DNA from: DATLAN01 sp035527455
GTDB taxonomy: Bacteria > Planctomycetota > Planctomycetia > Pirellulales > Thermoguttaceae
Direction of reading: 5' to 3'
Assembly (NCBI GenBank): GCA_035527455.1
Contig: DATLAN010000004.1
Span: 1-13,828, forward strand
Length of the DNA: 13,828 nucleotides
Shown: piece by piece, positions 6,003-12,880 of the stretch
Layout of the letters: every line of letters begins with the position of its first letter
Position numbering within the stretch: position 1 is the first letter of the stretch
Translations under genes and position numbers: made by a program
Notes under the pieces: generated by a model
The model's database searches: none
Seen by the model: the letters and a program-made list of their open reading frames with translations, nothing else
What the model was told of the DNA's origin: nothing

Positions 6003-6162
6003 CAAGAACAAAAAAAGCCGACGTGGCAGAACACCCGGAGGTGTTCGACCACGTCGGCTTACCCATCAACGAGCCCCCCGGCAGAGCCGGGTTGCTCTTC
6101 ATCTAGTCATCCGACGATTTCGCTAGGAAAGCCGCAACCGTTTGCGCCGCCGCTATCCAGAC
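6003..6162 (-). ncRNA. Candidate structured leader or small RNA (about 160 nt) upstream of BMC-H
   Basis: On the minus strand this segment lies between a promoter candidate and a strong intrinsic terminator. In order it contains a small hairpin CGCAA-ACGG-TTGCG, a linker with the pair CTAG...CTAG, and a hairpin GAGC-AA-CCCGGC-TCT-GCCGGG-GG-GCTC (positions 6097-6071). The terminator stem is last. It could be an independent small RNA, perhaps acting with the neighbouring CsrA, or a leader in which the terminator is an attenuator for BMC-H, DUF2294 and csrA. It matches no riboswitch class that I can identify. Confidence 0.45.
6010..6060 (-). terminator. Intrinsic terminator on the minus strand
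   Basis: A 12-bp perfect outer stem (AAGCCGACGTGG, 6015-6026, with 6049-6060) is followed by a 2+2 internal loop, a 7-bp inner stem (GAACACC / GGTGTTC) and a 4-nt loop. On the minus strand the stem runs straight into TTTTTTT (6016-6010). This is a classic Rho-independent terminator, located 58 nt before the BMC-H start codon. Confidence 0.85.
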
Positions 6163-6168
6163 CATGTG

Positions 6169-6196
6169 ATTGTAAGCCGCCGAGCGGGGAAAGCAA
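6169..6196 (-). promoter_or_regulatory. Promoter candidate for the leader/small RNA
   Basis: On the minus strand TTGCTT (6196-6191) and TACAAT (6174-6169) are separated by 16 nt. The -10 box matches the sigma-70-type consensus at five of six positions; the -35 box matches at three. Transcription would begin near 6162. The position fits the hairpin array and terminator downstream. Confidence 0.45.
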
Positions 6197-6322
6197 TACG
6201 ACTTTTCCTTTTCTTCTACATTTGGTATCATTTCTTCTGGATTGTGGAGAATCCGATGGCTCATGTTTCGTCAACAAATGAGGACTTTCGCCCGAGTATA
6301 CCTCCGGCAGGGGGGGGACGCC

Positions 6323-6703
6323 ATGAGAACACAGGGAGAAATCGAAGCCGCCATTTGTGAAGGAGTCAGTCGCTTTGAGCAGGACTACATGGGCCGGGGT
6401 CCCAAGGACATTTACGCCCACCTGCTCGGTGATCTCCTCGTGGTCCGCCTTCAAGGCGTGTTGACCGCGGCCGAACAGCATCTGGTCAAGTCGCTCTCGG
6501 CCGAGAAAGGGAGGGACTTGCTCAAGGAAGTACGGACCCACCTGGTCGAAACGGCGCGGCCCGTCCTGGAAGCGATGGTCCGGGACATCACCGGCGTCAA
6601 CGTGCTGAGCCTGCACCATGACATCAGCACCACCACCGGCGAGGAGGTCGTTCTCTTCACCCTGACCGAGTCGCCTGATTTCCGCGAGGCCAAGAAGAAA
6701 TAG
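6323..6703 (+). CDS. DUF2294 family protein, copy 2
   Basis: The 126-aa protein is taken from ATG 6323, which has a run of G with GGGGGAC just upstream. Starts further left (6242) would add a Trp/Arg-rich piece without family similarity. It shows the DUF2294 core clearly: YMGRGPKDIYAHLLGDLLVV, LQGVLTAAEQHLVKS, a long helix ending in ARPVLEAMVRDITGVNV, then LHHDISTTTGEEVVLFTL. It ends in a short Lys-rich tail. It is closer to the typical family pattern than copy 1. It is transcribed divergently from the BMC-H/DUF2294/csrA operon, with 371 nt of shared regulatory region between them, so the two paralogs may be co-regulated. Biochemical role unknown. Confidence 0.85.
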   Translation: MRTQGEIEAAICEGVSRFEQDYMGRGPKDIYAHLLGDLLVVRLQGVLTAAEQHLVKSLSAEKGRDLLKEVRTHLVETARPVLEAMVRDITGVNVLSLHHDISTTTGEEVVLFTLTESPDFREAKKK

Positions 6704-6733
6704 CAGTTCTGACTCAGGTTGAATCACGGGCAA

Positions 6734-8401
6734 CTACCGGTTTACTCCTTTGGAGTTCAGCTCGAACCACCTTACCGCAATCCCTCTCTGATAAGGGGCC
6801 GAGAACCTCAAAGTCCGCGTGCCCTCCTTCAGTCTCAATTCGACTTCCTCCGTCGTTCCCCACAGCCCGGTCGTGTTAGGGATATCGACCGTTGCAAGTT
6901 GGTTCGTATCGACGCCGACGTCCAACACCTGCTCGCGGTTCGGCGTCGCGACTCTCATGGTCAATCCATAAGTTCCCGCCGCGGGCACATCGACGGTGTA
7001 GTCGATCCAACTGCTCTCCATATTCTTCTGAAAATTCACCTGCTTGCCGCCCGTGAAACAATCGTAAACGAAAACGCCGGACATGTTAGCGAAAGATTCC
7101 GCCTCGACGTGCATGACACCAGGCACCGCCTTGAACGGTGGTTCCGGTATGCTTGGCGCAGCCGGCATGGCCACCGATCGGCCGGATTCTGCGCCGGATG
7201 CCGATTGCTGAATTTTGCGGGCGACTGCCATGACCGCATCGGCCTGTTCGCTTGAAGCCCATGTCGATGCAAGCCATCGTAGATGTTCACCTTGCGAGAA
7301 TTCGATCTCGCGTGACCGTGCCTCTGCTTCCGAAAGAAACTCGGGACCCGATACTCCCTCGCACTTCGACACGTGCCATGCGCGACCATAGACGACCTTC
7401 CAGACGCTGCCGGGCTGAGGTTCCGAAGAAGGATCGGCTGATTTTATGCCAAACGCGGCATGTCCGGGCTGGCCGACCCCTACGGTCGGGATGCCGAAGG
7501 CCCGGCACGTCATTGTGCCGAACCATGACCTGGGACCGCATTTCCCGCCGCCTTCCATCACGGTCACGAAGCCTTTCGTATAGAAGAAAGGCGAGTCCCT
7601 GCGCCACACCTCGCTTACGATTGTGTGAACTTGCTGATCCTTCCTCAGATCGGGCCGCCAGGTGTTTACCATTTCCCTCACCCAACTCAGTTCCCCGTCG
7701 GATGCCCAGTCCGCTACGACCTTTCGATATTCCCAAACGGTAAGCGTGTCGAAAATGGGAAACAGTTCATTGTTCTTATGCGCGGACTTGAAGTGATTAT
7801 AGCGTTCGACGGGATCGATGGGCACGGCGCCTATTCCGCCCGCACCTACGTAACTCATGGCAGGGGGAGGGGAAATCGCAGTCGCGACGGCCAGCTTCAG
7901 GTAGATGCCCTCTTTCGAGTCCGGATCGGCATCGAAGAGTTTTCTCCAAAGAGCCAAGGATGCCGTGTCAAGCGTGTAACGGTCAAGCTCCCTCCTTTCG
8001 AGGCCCGTAGGTGTTGCACCCACCAGATACAGATCCATGGCCTGAGTGTTTCGCAGGAGCCAGGCCAGGAACGTCTTGTTTCCTTGATCGGCCCGGGCAA
8101 ACGCGCCGATGTTGTCAACACCATGTTTTGATATGAGTTGTCGCTGGTCCAGAGTGTTTGCCACGACGGGATCGTTGAGCAGCGCCTTCATGCCTGCCTC
8201 GGTTGTTTTACTCGAGTCAGCGGGTGCTTTCTGATTCAGCCAGGTGGAGATGTCCGTGAAATACGCGGTGAAATCACCCGCCTTGATTGCCGCGTCCAGA
8301 TCATCGGCATTGGGTTCCCAGGCATAGGTGTTCATGGGAAACGACAATAACGCGATAGAAACGATGAGCAATGGTGGCGTTGCGTTGGCGAGTCTGGTCA
8401 T
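6734..8401 (-). CDS. Secreted transglutaminase-like protein with C-terminal CBM6/35-like domain
   Basis: The 555-aa protein starts at ATG 8401-8399 with only a weak GAGA upstream. Residues 1-27 are a signal peptide ending near NTYA. Residues about 30-260 are helical without a known motif. Residues 283-320 hold EGGGKCGPRSWFGTMTCRAF followed by GIPTVGVGQPGHAAFGIK, a transglutaminase/papain-like core with candidate nucleophile Cys288 and His314. After a Pro/Ala linker, residues about 430-548 (HVEAESFANM ... SSWIDYTVDVPAAGTYGLTM ... RWFELN) form a beta-sandwich like carbohydrate-binding modules of families 6/35. This suggests a periplasmic or surface enzyme acting on peptide or glycan-linked material; the substrate is unknown. 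It is on the same strand as, and 134 nt downstream of, the SASA esterase gene. Confidence 0.75.
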   Translation of the reverse strand: MTRLANATPPLLIVSIALLSFPMNTYAWEPNADDLDAAIKAGDFTAYFTDISTWLNQKAPADSSKTTEAGMKALLNDPVVANTLDQRQLISKHGVDNIGAFARADQGNKTFLAWLLRNTQAMDLYLVGATPTGLERRELDRYTLDTASLALWRKLFDADPDSKEGIYLKLAVATAISPPPAMSYVGAGGIGAVPIDPVERYNHFKSAHKNNELFPIFDTLTVWEYRKVVADWASDGELSWVREMVNTWRPDLRKDQQVHTIVSEVWRRDSPFFYTKGFVTVMEGGGKCGPRSWFGTMTCRAFGIPTVGVGQPGHAAFGIKSADPSSEPQPGSVWKVVYGRAWHVSKCEGVSGPEFLSEAEARSREIEFSQGEHLRWLASTWASSEQADAVMAVARKIQQSASGAESGRSVAMPAAPSIPEPPFKAVPGVMHVEAESFANMSGVFVYDCFTGGKQVNFQKNMESSWIDYTVDVPAAGTYGLTMRVATPNREQVLDVGVDTNQLATVDIPNTTGLWGTTEEVELRLKEGTRTLRFSAPYQRGIAVRWFELNSKGVNR

Positions 8402-8535
8402 GATGTGTCTCGTTAGTGTGTTGTGGAATGTTGGCGATACGTTACTCGATATGGGTTATTGTTTCTTCGGCGTTTCGGGCTTTTCTGGCTGAATCACCCG
8501 CCCTTCCGGGTAGTTCCTGCCGTGGAAACTGCGGA

Positions 8536-9552
8536 TTACGGACCGGTGGCAGGCCCCGTCGGATTGGCTGGTGCTTTCGGACCGCCGAGCAATTCGACCA
8601 TTGCTTTGCCCATGCCGTCGCCGACCAGGTAATAGGTCTCCGCATTGCAGCACCAGTGATAGCGGATCGGCCGCGGCGAGACGTCCCCATCCCGGAAGAA
8701 ACCGCGGGTTTCCAGGTACTTGACGTTGCCCTTGAACTCCTCACGATCGGCAGCAGCCTCCTGGGCCGCCATGATGCCCAGCCGGCGGTCCACCGTCTGA
8801 CCCCATCCGCCAAACCCGCTGCCGCCGATCACGAACGGCAGATTCGGCACGCCCAGATCCTTGCGGACGTCCTTGATGAAGTTGACCATGTTTTTCTCGT
8901 ACTCGGCGACGTCGTTCGCACTGCACCCGTCGTTCCAGCCCTGGTGCCAGCCGAAACCGACGATCTCGCAGCCCTGGCCGTCGTAGTCGGGGAAATCGGC
9001 CTCGATGTTCGCGAGTTGTTTTTTCACGCCTGCGATCATGTTGTCGTACTGGTCACCGACGCCGGGGCCGCGCTGGCGCTGACCCGCATCACCGGAACTC
9101 GGCGGCCGCCACGGACCCGCGAGACTTGTGCCGCCCGGCCCGAACTTGATCAGCAGCACCTGCTGGTCGAGATAGTCGCCGACCGCCCAGCCGAAGCCGA
9201 GTTCCGGTCCGATCGCATTGCGTGCGGCGCTTCGGCCGATGGTCAGCGGGCACTTCGTGTCATAGTAAGACAGCCAAACGTCGTCGCGCACGATCCATTC
9301 TCCATCCTTGTCCAGAAGGTGCTTGTAACGTGCTGCGGAGGCCGGGTCTTGGGACAGGGTTTCCAGCGTCCCTTTTTGCCCCGGCCCTCCTTCGATGACC
9401 CCATGTCCCTCCATGTTCGACTGTCCGGCGAGGATGAATACTCTGATCGGGCTCTTGGCCGCCTGGTCGGCCCAAGCAGGACCGGCAAGGATCAGCACAA
9501 CCAATGCCGCAAGCAGCGCACCACGGTTGACGAATCTCTTCTCGACGCTCAC
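8536..9552 (-). CDS. Secreted SASA/CE6-type acetylesterase (SGNH fold)
   Basis: The 338-aa protein starts with GTG at 9552-9550, preceded by AGTGAGGTT. Residues 1-29 are a signal peptide ending in GPAWA. The SGNH motifs are complete: IRVFILAGQSNMEG with nucleophile Ser45, GPELGFGWAVGDYL, KFGPGGTS around 137-143, IVGFGWHQGWND around 197-208, and His299 near the C-terminus in RYHWCCNAE followed by YYLVGDGMGKAMVELL. This order fits the sialate O-acetylesterase/DUF303 (SASA) and CE6 families, which remove acetyl groups from sialic acids or xylan-like glycans. Such esterases are numerous in planctomycete polysaccharide-degradation sets. The Pro/Ala-rich C-terminus is probably disordered. Confidence 0.88.
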   Translation of the reverse strand: MSVEKRFVNRGALLAALVVLILAGPAWADQAAKSPIRVFILAGQSNMEGHGVIEGGPGQKGTLETLSQDPASAARYKHLLDKDGEWIVRDDVWLSYYDTKCPLTIGRSAARNAIGPELGFGWAVGDYLDQQVLLIKFGPGGTSLAGPWRPPSSGDAGQRQRGPGVGDQYDNMIAGVKKQLANIEADFPDYDGQGCEIVGFGWHQGWNDGCSANDVAEYEKNMVNFIKDVRKDLGVPNLPFVIGGSGFGGWGQTVDRRLGIMAAQEAAADREEFKGNVKYLETRGFFRDGDVSPRPIRYHWCCNAETYYLVGDGMGKAMVELLGGPKAPANPTGPATGP

Positions 9553-10002
9553 GGGAACCTCACTTCCTCGGTACGGGGTTAGTTACCGGTCCTCTGCCAC
9601 TGAGGAGAGGGCCGTGGTTGGGCGTGACGCGTCATCAACAGGCACGCACGCGGTTTCTCTTTGGCAAGCTTCGCGACGGCCAACAGGACGATCGTGCCCG
9701 GCTCGGGAGCGACCGTTCCCATATGCACCGAGTGCCATTCTCTCACATCACCAAAACAGGGTCAACCGAGCAATCCACCCGTCCCTATCGAGAACTCCAC
9801 CCGCCGACCCGCCGAAAGCCTGCTTTCAGAAGTCAAGAAGGTGATTCACACGGCCGATGGCCGGGGGCTATATTCGCGATTATGATCTGACCGGACGAAC
9901 GAATCCAACGCCCCCGTCACCACGCGACAAGAGGACCCCCGATCCACGCCCGTCAACGAACCGGGTTCGCTCTTGCCCCGATCTTCGTGAGCACTGCGGC
10001 AT
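9553..10002. other. 450-nt gap without intact gene
   Basis: No intact gene is supported on either strand. Several overlapping frames are open, but none has a ribosome binding site with family-like composition. Near its right end lies the promoter candidate at 9845-9874, after which the GH127 relic begins. The region probably contains decayed sequence. Confidence 0.35.
9845..9874 (+). promoter_or_regulatory. Promoter candidate with spacer palindrome
   Basis: TTCACA (9845-9850, five of six -35 bases) and TATATT (9869-9874) are 18 nt apart. The spacer holds the palindrome CGGCC-GAT-GGCCG (9851-9863), a possible operator. It now precedes only gene fragments. Confidence 0.35.
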
Positions 10003-10197
10003 GGCATGTGGTGCGAGAAATACGGCGGCATGAACGAGGCCTGGGCCAACCTGTACGCCCTGAGCCATGAGCCGAAATACCTGAAACTCTCCAGGAAGTG
10101 GGACCACAAGCTCTGGTTCGACCCATTCTCAAAGAGCCCGTTGCCCGCGAAATTCTACGGTACTCATGCCAACACCCTGATTCCGAAGATTGCCGGT
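10003..10197 (+). pseudogene. GH127 (DUF1680, beta-L-arabinofuranosidase) fragment
   Basis: The frame MWCEKYGGMNEAWANLYALS, then EPKYLKLSRKWDHKLWFDPF, then THANTLIPKIAGA matches the central part of GH127/DUF1680 glycosidases. These have the pattern GGMNE...LADLYA...YL.LA..F.HK and the HANTQIPK motif. Only about 65 residues of an enzyme of 600 or more are present. The frame has a TGA at 9988-9990 immediately upstream, and recognisable similarity ends around 10197. It is a remnant with no catalytic capacity. Its right end is joined directly to a fragment from an unrelated gene in another frame. Confidence 0.72.
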
Positions 10198-10564
10198 GCT
10201 GCTGTATTCCTCGATGATCACGCCGGACAGCTCGAAGAAGGGCAAGGCCGTCGGCGCCGACGCCCAGGTTTCCAAGCCCGAGTTGAGCGAAGTGGTCCGC
10301 TGGGCCGACGAGTTGATCTCCAACGCCCAGCGGGAGCATCGGGCCGAATCGCTGCACACCATCAAGTCGGCTTCGATGGTGATTCCGTTCGACCCGGTCA
10401 CGCGTCACACCCATCAGACGGAGAGCCTGATGGAAAACGCCCGGGAGGACCGCCGGCAGTGGCCGCAGGAGGCGTTGGAGCACTATCTGGAGTGGCTCGA
10501 GACGCTCCTGTCTCCCTCGGGCGACATCAACGCCATGTCGGCGGCGGGGCCTCGACCGCATTGA
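10190..10564 (+). pseudogene. C-terminal fragment of a CheV-like receiver protein
   Basis: The frame MPVLLYSSMITPDSSKKGKA, then VGADAQVSKPELSEVVRWAD, matches the second half of a response-regulator receiver domain. The (Y)SS after strand 4, the GADA and the Lys-Pro after strand 5 are present, in the form found in CheV chemotaxis couplers. The Asp phosphorylation site and everything before it are missing. A helical stretch without known domain follows (ESLMENAREDRRQWPQEALE), up to TGA at 10562-10564. It starts inside the GH127 fragment in the +1 frame, with no ribosome binding site, so it is probably not translated as a functional protein. Confidence 0.6.
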
Positions 10565-10648
10565 GTAGCCGTCTCGCTCCGCGAGAGGAAGCTGGATTTC
10601 GTGCGAAGCGGCAAGCCGCCGGCCCGGGGGTGGAGAATCACCGGGCTT

Positions 10649-10687
10649 CCCGCCCCACGCTCCCGCCGCACGCTCCCGCCCCACGCT
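10649..10687. repeat. 13-bp tandem repeat, three copies
   Basis: CCCGCCCCACGCT, CCCGCCGCACGCT and CCCGCCCCACGCT stand head to tail (10649, 10662, 10675). A partial fourth unit, CCCGCCG, starts at 10688. Copies 1 and 3 are identical; copy 2 differs by one base. Confidence 0.85.
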
Positions 10688-10724
10688 CCCGCCGCCGATC
10701 TGCCGGGAAACTCCGCCCGAGTGG

Positions 10725-10753
10725 TTGACAAAACTCGGCGAGTCGTCTATTCA
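10725..10753 (+). promoter_or_regulatory. Promoter candidate for the symporter with spacer palindrome
   Basis: A perfect TTGACA (10725-10730) is followed after 17 nt by a weak -10 box TATTCA (10748-10753). The spacer contains the palindrome ACTCG-G-CGAGT (10733-10743), a plausible operator position for a sugar-responsive repressor. The leader to the symporter start would be about 90 nt. Confidence 0.45.
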
Positions 10754-10848
10754 GTGGGTTCCGCGTGGTTGCTCCGAGAAACCGCTTCGCCACGGTGGAA
10801 CGGGAGCTGAGAACCGGCCTCGACAAGTTCCAGAGAAAAGGGATGTCC

Positions 10849-12795
10849 ATGCAGTTGCCTCTCTTCGACGTGATCGTATTCTTGGTTTTCGTCATCACCG
10901 TCATCTCGCTCGGCATTTTCAAGAGCCGCCACGAGAAAGACAGCGAAGGCTATTTCCTCGCCGGGCGCGGGCTTTCCTGGTGGCTGATCGGCTTCTCGCT
11001 GATTGCGGCGAATATCTCGACCGAGCAGTTCGTGGGCATGTCGGGCAGCGCGGCCGATTACGTCGGTTTGGCGATTGCCAGCTATGAGTGGATGGCGGCC
11101 ATCACGCTGGTCGTGGTGGCGTTCGTCTTCTTGCCGAGGTTCCTTCGCAGCGGAATCTACACGATCCCGGAGTTCCTGGAGTATCGCTACAACCGCGTTT
11201 CGCGCAGCATCATGTCGCTGTTCATGATGATCATCTACGTGGGCGTCACGATCGCGGCGGTGATCTACTCGGGCGCTTTGACGGTCGACGTTCTTTTCGG
11301 CGGCCAGAAGATCCTGGGGCTGATCGAGGTCAACATCTTCTCGGCGTCCTGCATTATCGGTTTCCTGGCGGCGGGTTACGTAACGTGCGGCGGCCTGAAG
11401 GCCTGTGCTTGGGCCGATCTGCTGCAAGGGTCCGCGCTGATCGTCGGCGGGGCCATCGTCGTGGTCCTGGCGATGCACAAACTGGGCGAGGCCGACCCCA
11501 CGAGCATCGGACTCTCCGCGGAAATGGCCCAATCGGGAGCCATCGAGAAATTCAGGGCGCTGAACGAAAGCAAGCTGCACATGAAGCTTCCCAGCAGCGA
11601 CCTGAACGTTCCCTGGACCGCGTTGATCGTGGGGCTTTGGATTCCGAACTTCTACTACTGGGGCCTCAATCAGTACATCATGCAGCGCACGCTGGGGTCG
11701 AAGTCTCTCGCCGAAGGCCAAAAGGGAATCGTCTTCGCCGCCGGCTTGAAGTTGCTCATCCCCTTCGTCATCGTGATCCCGGGAATCATCGCTTTCAACC
11801 TCTACCAAGGCGACATGAAGCAGGAAGCCACGCTGAAGACGAACAAGGATGCCTTGGCCGCCTTCGAAAAGCACCGCAGCGATCCGGCCAACTCGAAAAC
11901 CGCGCTGAAGTTCCATAAGGATTTCGCCGTCCTGTATCCCGAAACGGCTCGGGAAATGGTCGCCTTCAACAGCCGGGCGGCGGGCATCGAGATTCCTGCC
12001 GTGGAAACACCCGCCGAGGAGAACGACGACCCTCAACAGCAGGCAGCCAAATCGCTGGTGGCGACCAATGCCGACCTTATCGAGGCCATCGGAAAGAAGA
12101 ACGAGTCCTTGGAGCCCGAAGAACGCATCGAGATTCAACAACAACTCATCGGCTACCAGTACGATTCCGCGTTCGCGCTGTTGATCAAGAACCTGATTCC
12201 GGAGGGACTGCGCGGTTTCATGCTCGCCGCGATCCTCGGGGCCGTGATGAGTTCGCTGGCGTCGATGCTCAACGCCGCCTCGACCATCTTCACGATGGAT
12301 ATCTACAAAGAATACGTCAACAAGGCCGCTTCGCAAAAGAACCTGGTCACCGTCGGCCGGATCAGCGTCGTCGTCTTCGTGACCATCGGCTGTCTGATCT
12401 CGCCGCTGTTGGGTCATCCGAAACTGGGCGGAATCTTCAAGTACATCCAGGAATTCCAAGGCTTCATCTCCCCGGGCATCCTGGCGGTCTTCGTCTTCGG
12501 ATTGCTCGTCCGCAAGGCCCCGCCGATCTGCGGCGTCGTCGGACTGTTGCTCAACCCGGCCATTTACGGCATCCTGATGTTCGTACTGCCCAACTTCGCA
12601 TTCCTCGACCGGATGGCCGTGTCCTTCTTCTGCCTGTTGGCGGTGATGGGCGTCTTGACCGCGATCAAGCCGCTGAAGGAGCCGGTCAAGATGCCGACAC
12701 GAACGAAGATCGAGTTGCAATCATCCCCCGTGGCGAAGTTCTTCGGTGCGTTGGTGGTCATCGTCACCGTGATCCTGTACATCATCTTCTGGTAG
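10849..12795 (+). CDS. SSS-family sodium/sugar symporter (vSGLT-like)
   Basis: The start ATG 10849 has AAAGGG 7-8 nt upstream; earlier starts (10843, 10765) are too close to, or far before, this site. The 648-aa protein is close in sequence to Vibrio SGLT. It has IAANISTEQFVGMSGS in helix 1, SYEWMAAITL, YTIPEFLEYR, FYYWGLNQYIMQRTL and MSSLASMLNAASTIFTMDIY. The Na2 site residues correspond to Ala53, Ile56, Ala465, Ser468 and Ser469. Sugar-site and gate residues correspond to Asn55, Gln60, Asn267, Tyr270, Lys301 and Gln534. All are kept, which predicts sodium-coupled uptake of a hexose such as galactose or glucose. Residues about 321-437 form a charged, largely hydrophilic loop much longer than in vSGLT. 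No partner enzyme is next to it. Confidence 0.93.
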   Translation: MQLPLFDVIVFLVFVITVISLGIFKSRHEKDSEGYFLAGRGLSWWLIGFSLIAANISTEQFVGMSGSAADYVGLAIASYEWMAAITLVVVAFVFLPRFLRSGIYTIPEFLEYRYNRVSRSIMSLFMMIIYVGVTIAAVIYSGALTVDVLFGGQKILGLIEVNIFSASCIIGFLAAGYVTCGGLKACAWADLLQGSALIVGGAIVVVLAMHKLGEADPTSIGLSAEMAQSGAIEKFRALNESKLHMKLPSSDLNVPWTALIVGLWIPNFYYWGLNQYIMQRTLGSKSLAEGQKGIVFAAGLKLLIPFVIVIPGIIAFNLYQGDMKQEATLKTNKDALAAFEKHRSDPANSKTALKFHKDFAVLYPETAREMVAFNSRAAGIEIPAVETPAEENDDPQQQAAKSLVATNADLIEAIGKKNESLEPEERIEIQQQLIGYQYDSAFALLIKNLIPEGLRGFMLAAILGAVMSSLASMLNAASTIFTMDIYKEYVNKAASQKNLVTVGRISVVVFVTIGCLISPLLGHPKLGGIFKYIQEFQGFISPGILAVFVFGLLVRKAPPICGVVGLLLNPAIYGILMFVLPNFAFLDRMAVSFFCLLAVMGVLTAIKPLKEPVKMPTRTKIELQSSPVAKFFGALVVIVTVILYIIFW

Positions 12796-12809
12796 GACCG
12801 ACCCACTTC

Positions 12810-12880
12810 GTAGGTCAGGGCTCGCCCTGACGGAATCGAGCAGTCGGCCGAGGAATTCGTCAGGGCAAGCCCTGACCTAC
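12810..12880. repeat. Inverted repeat between convergent genes, likely bidirectional terminator
   Basis: Arm GTAGGTCAGGGCTCGCCCTGAC (12810-12831) and its reverse complement at 12859-12880 match at 21 of 22 positions. Each arm is itself a palindrome (GTCAGGGC-nn-GCCCTGAC). The pair can fold as one long stem or two short hairpins. It begins 15 nt after the symporter stop and overlaps the 3' end of the oxidase gene, a fitting place for transcription to end on both strands. The same form is also typical of dispersed planctomycete palindromes. Confidence 0.8.

Larger units (their letters stand above)
10565..10848. other. Intergenic region upstream of the symporter
   Basis: The 284 nt hold the 13-bp tandem repeat (10649-10687) and the symporter promoter candidate (10725-10753). 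The reading frames here are GC-rich shadows without coding character. Confidence 0.4.

Noticed and set aside
6001..6108. Plus-strand frame ADVAEHPEVFDHVGLPINEP ending in TAG at 6106-6108, and a minus-strand frame starting MKSNPALPGGSLMGKPTW
   Set aside because: Both are translations of the terminator and hairpin pair. The structure explains the sequence better, although a tblastn search showing the same peptide as a gene tail elsewhere would reopen the question.
5733..6281. Long plus-strand open frames over the BMC-H gene and leader
   Set aside because: They run antisense to a well-supported shell gene and through hairpin DNA, and show no family composition or ribosome binding site.
8416..9582. 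388-codon plus-strand open frame
   Set aside because: It is a shadow of the SASA esterase gene, whose catalytic motifs are all present on the minus strand.
10747..12720. 657-codon minus-strand open frame
   Set aside because: It is antisense to the symporter; its Asp/Arg/His/Gln-rich composition is the usual shadow of a GC-rich membrane protein gene.
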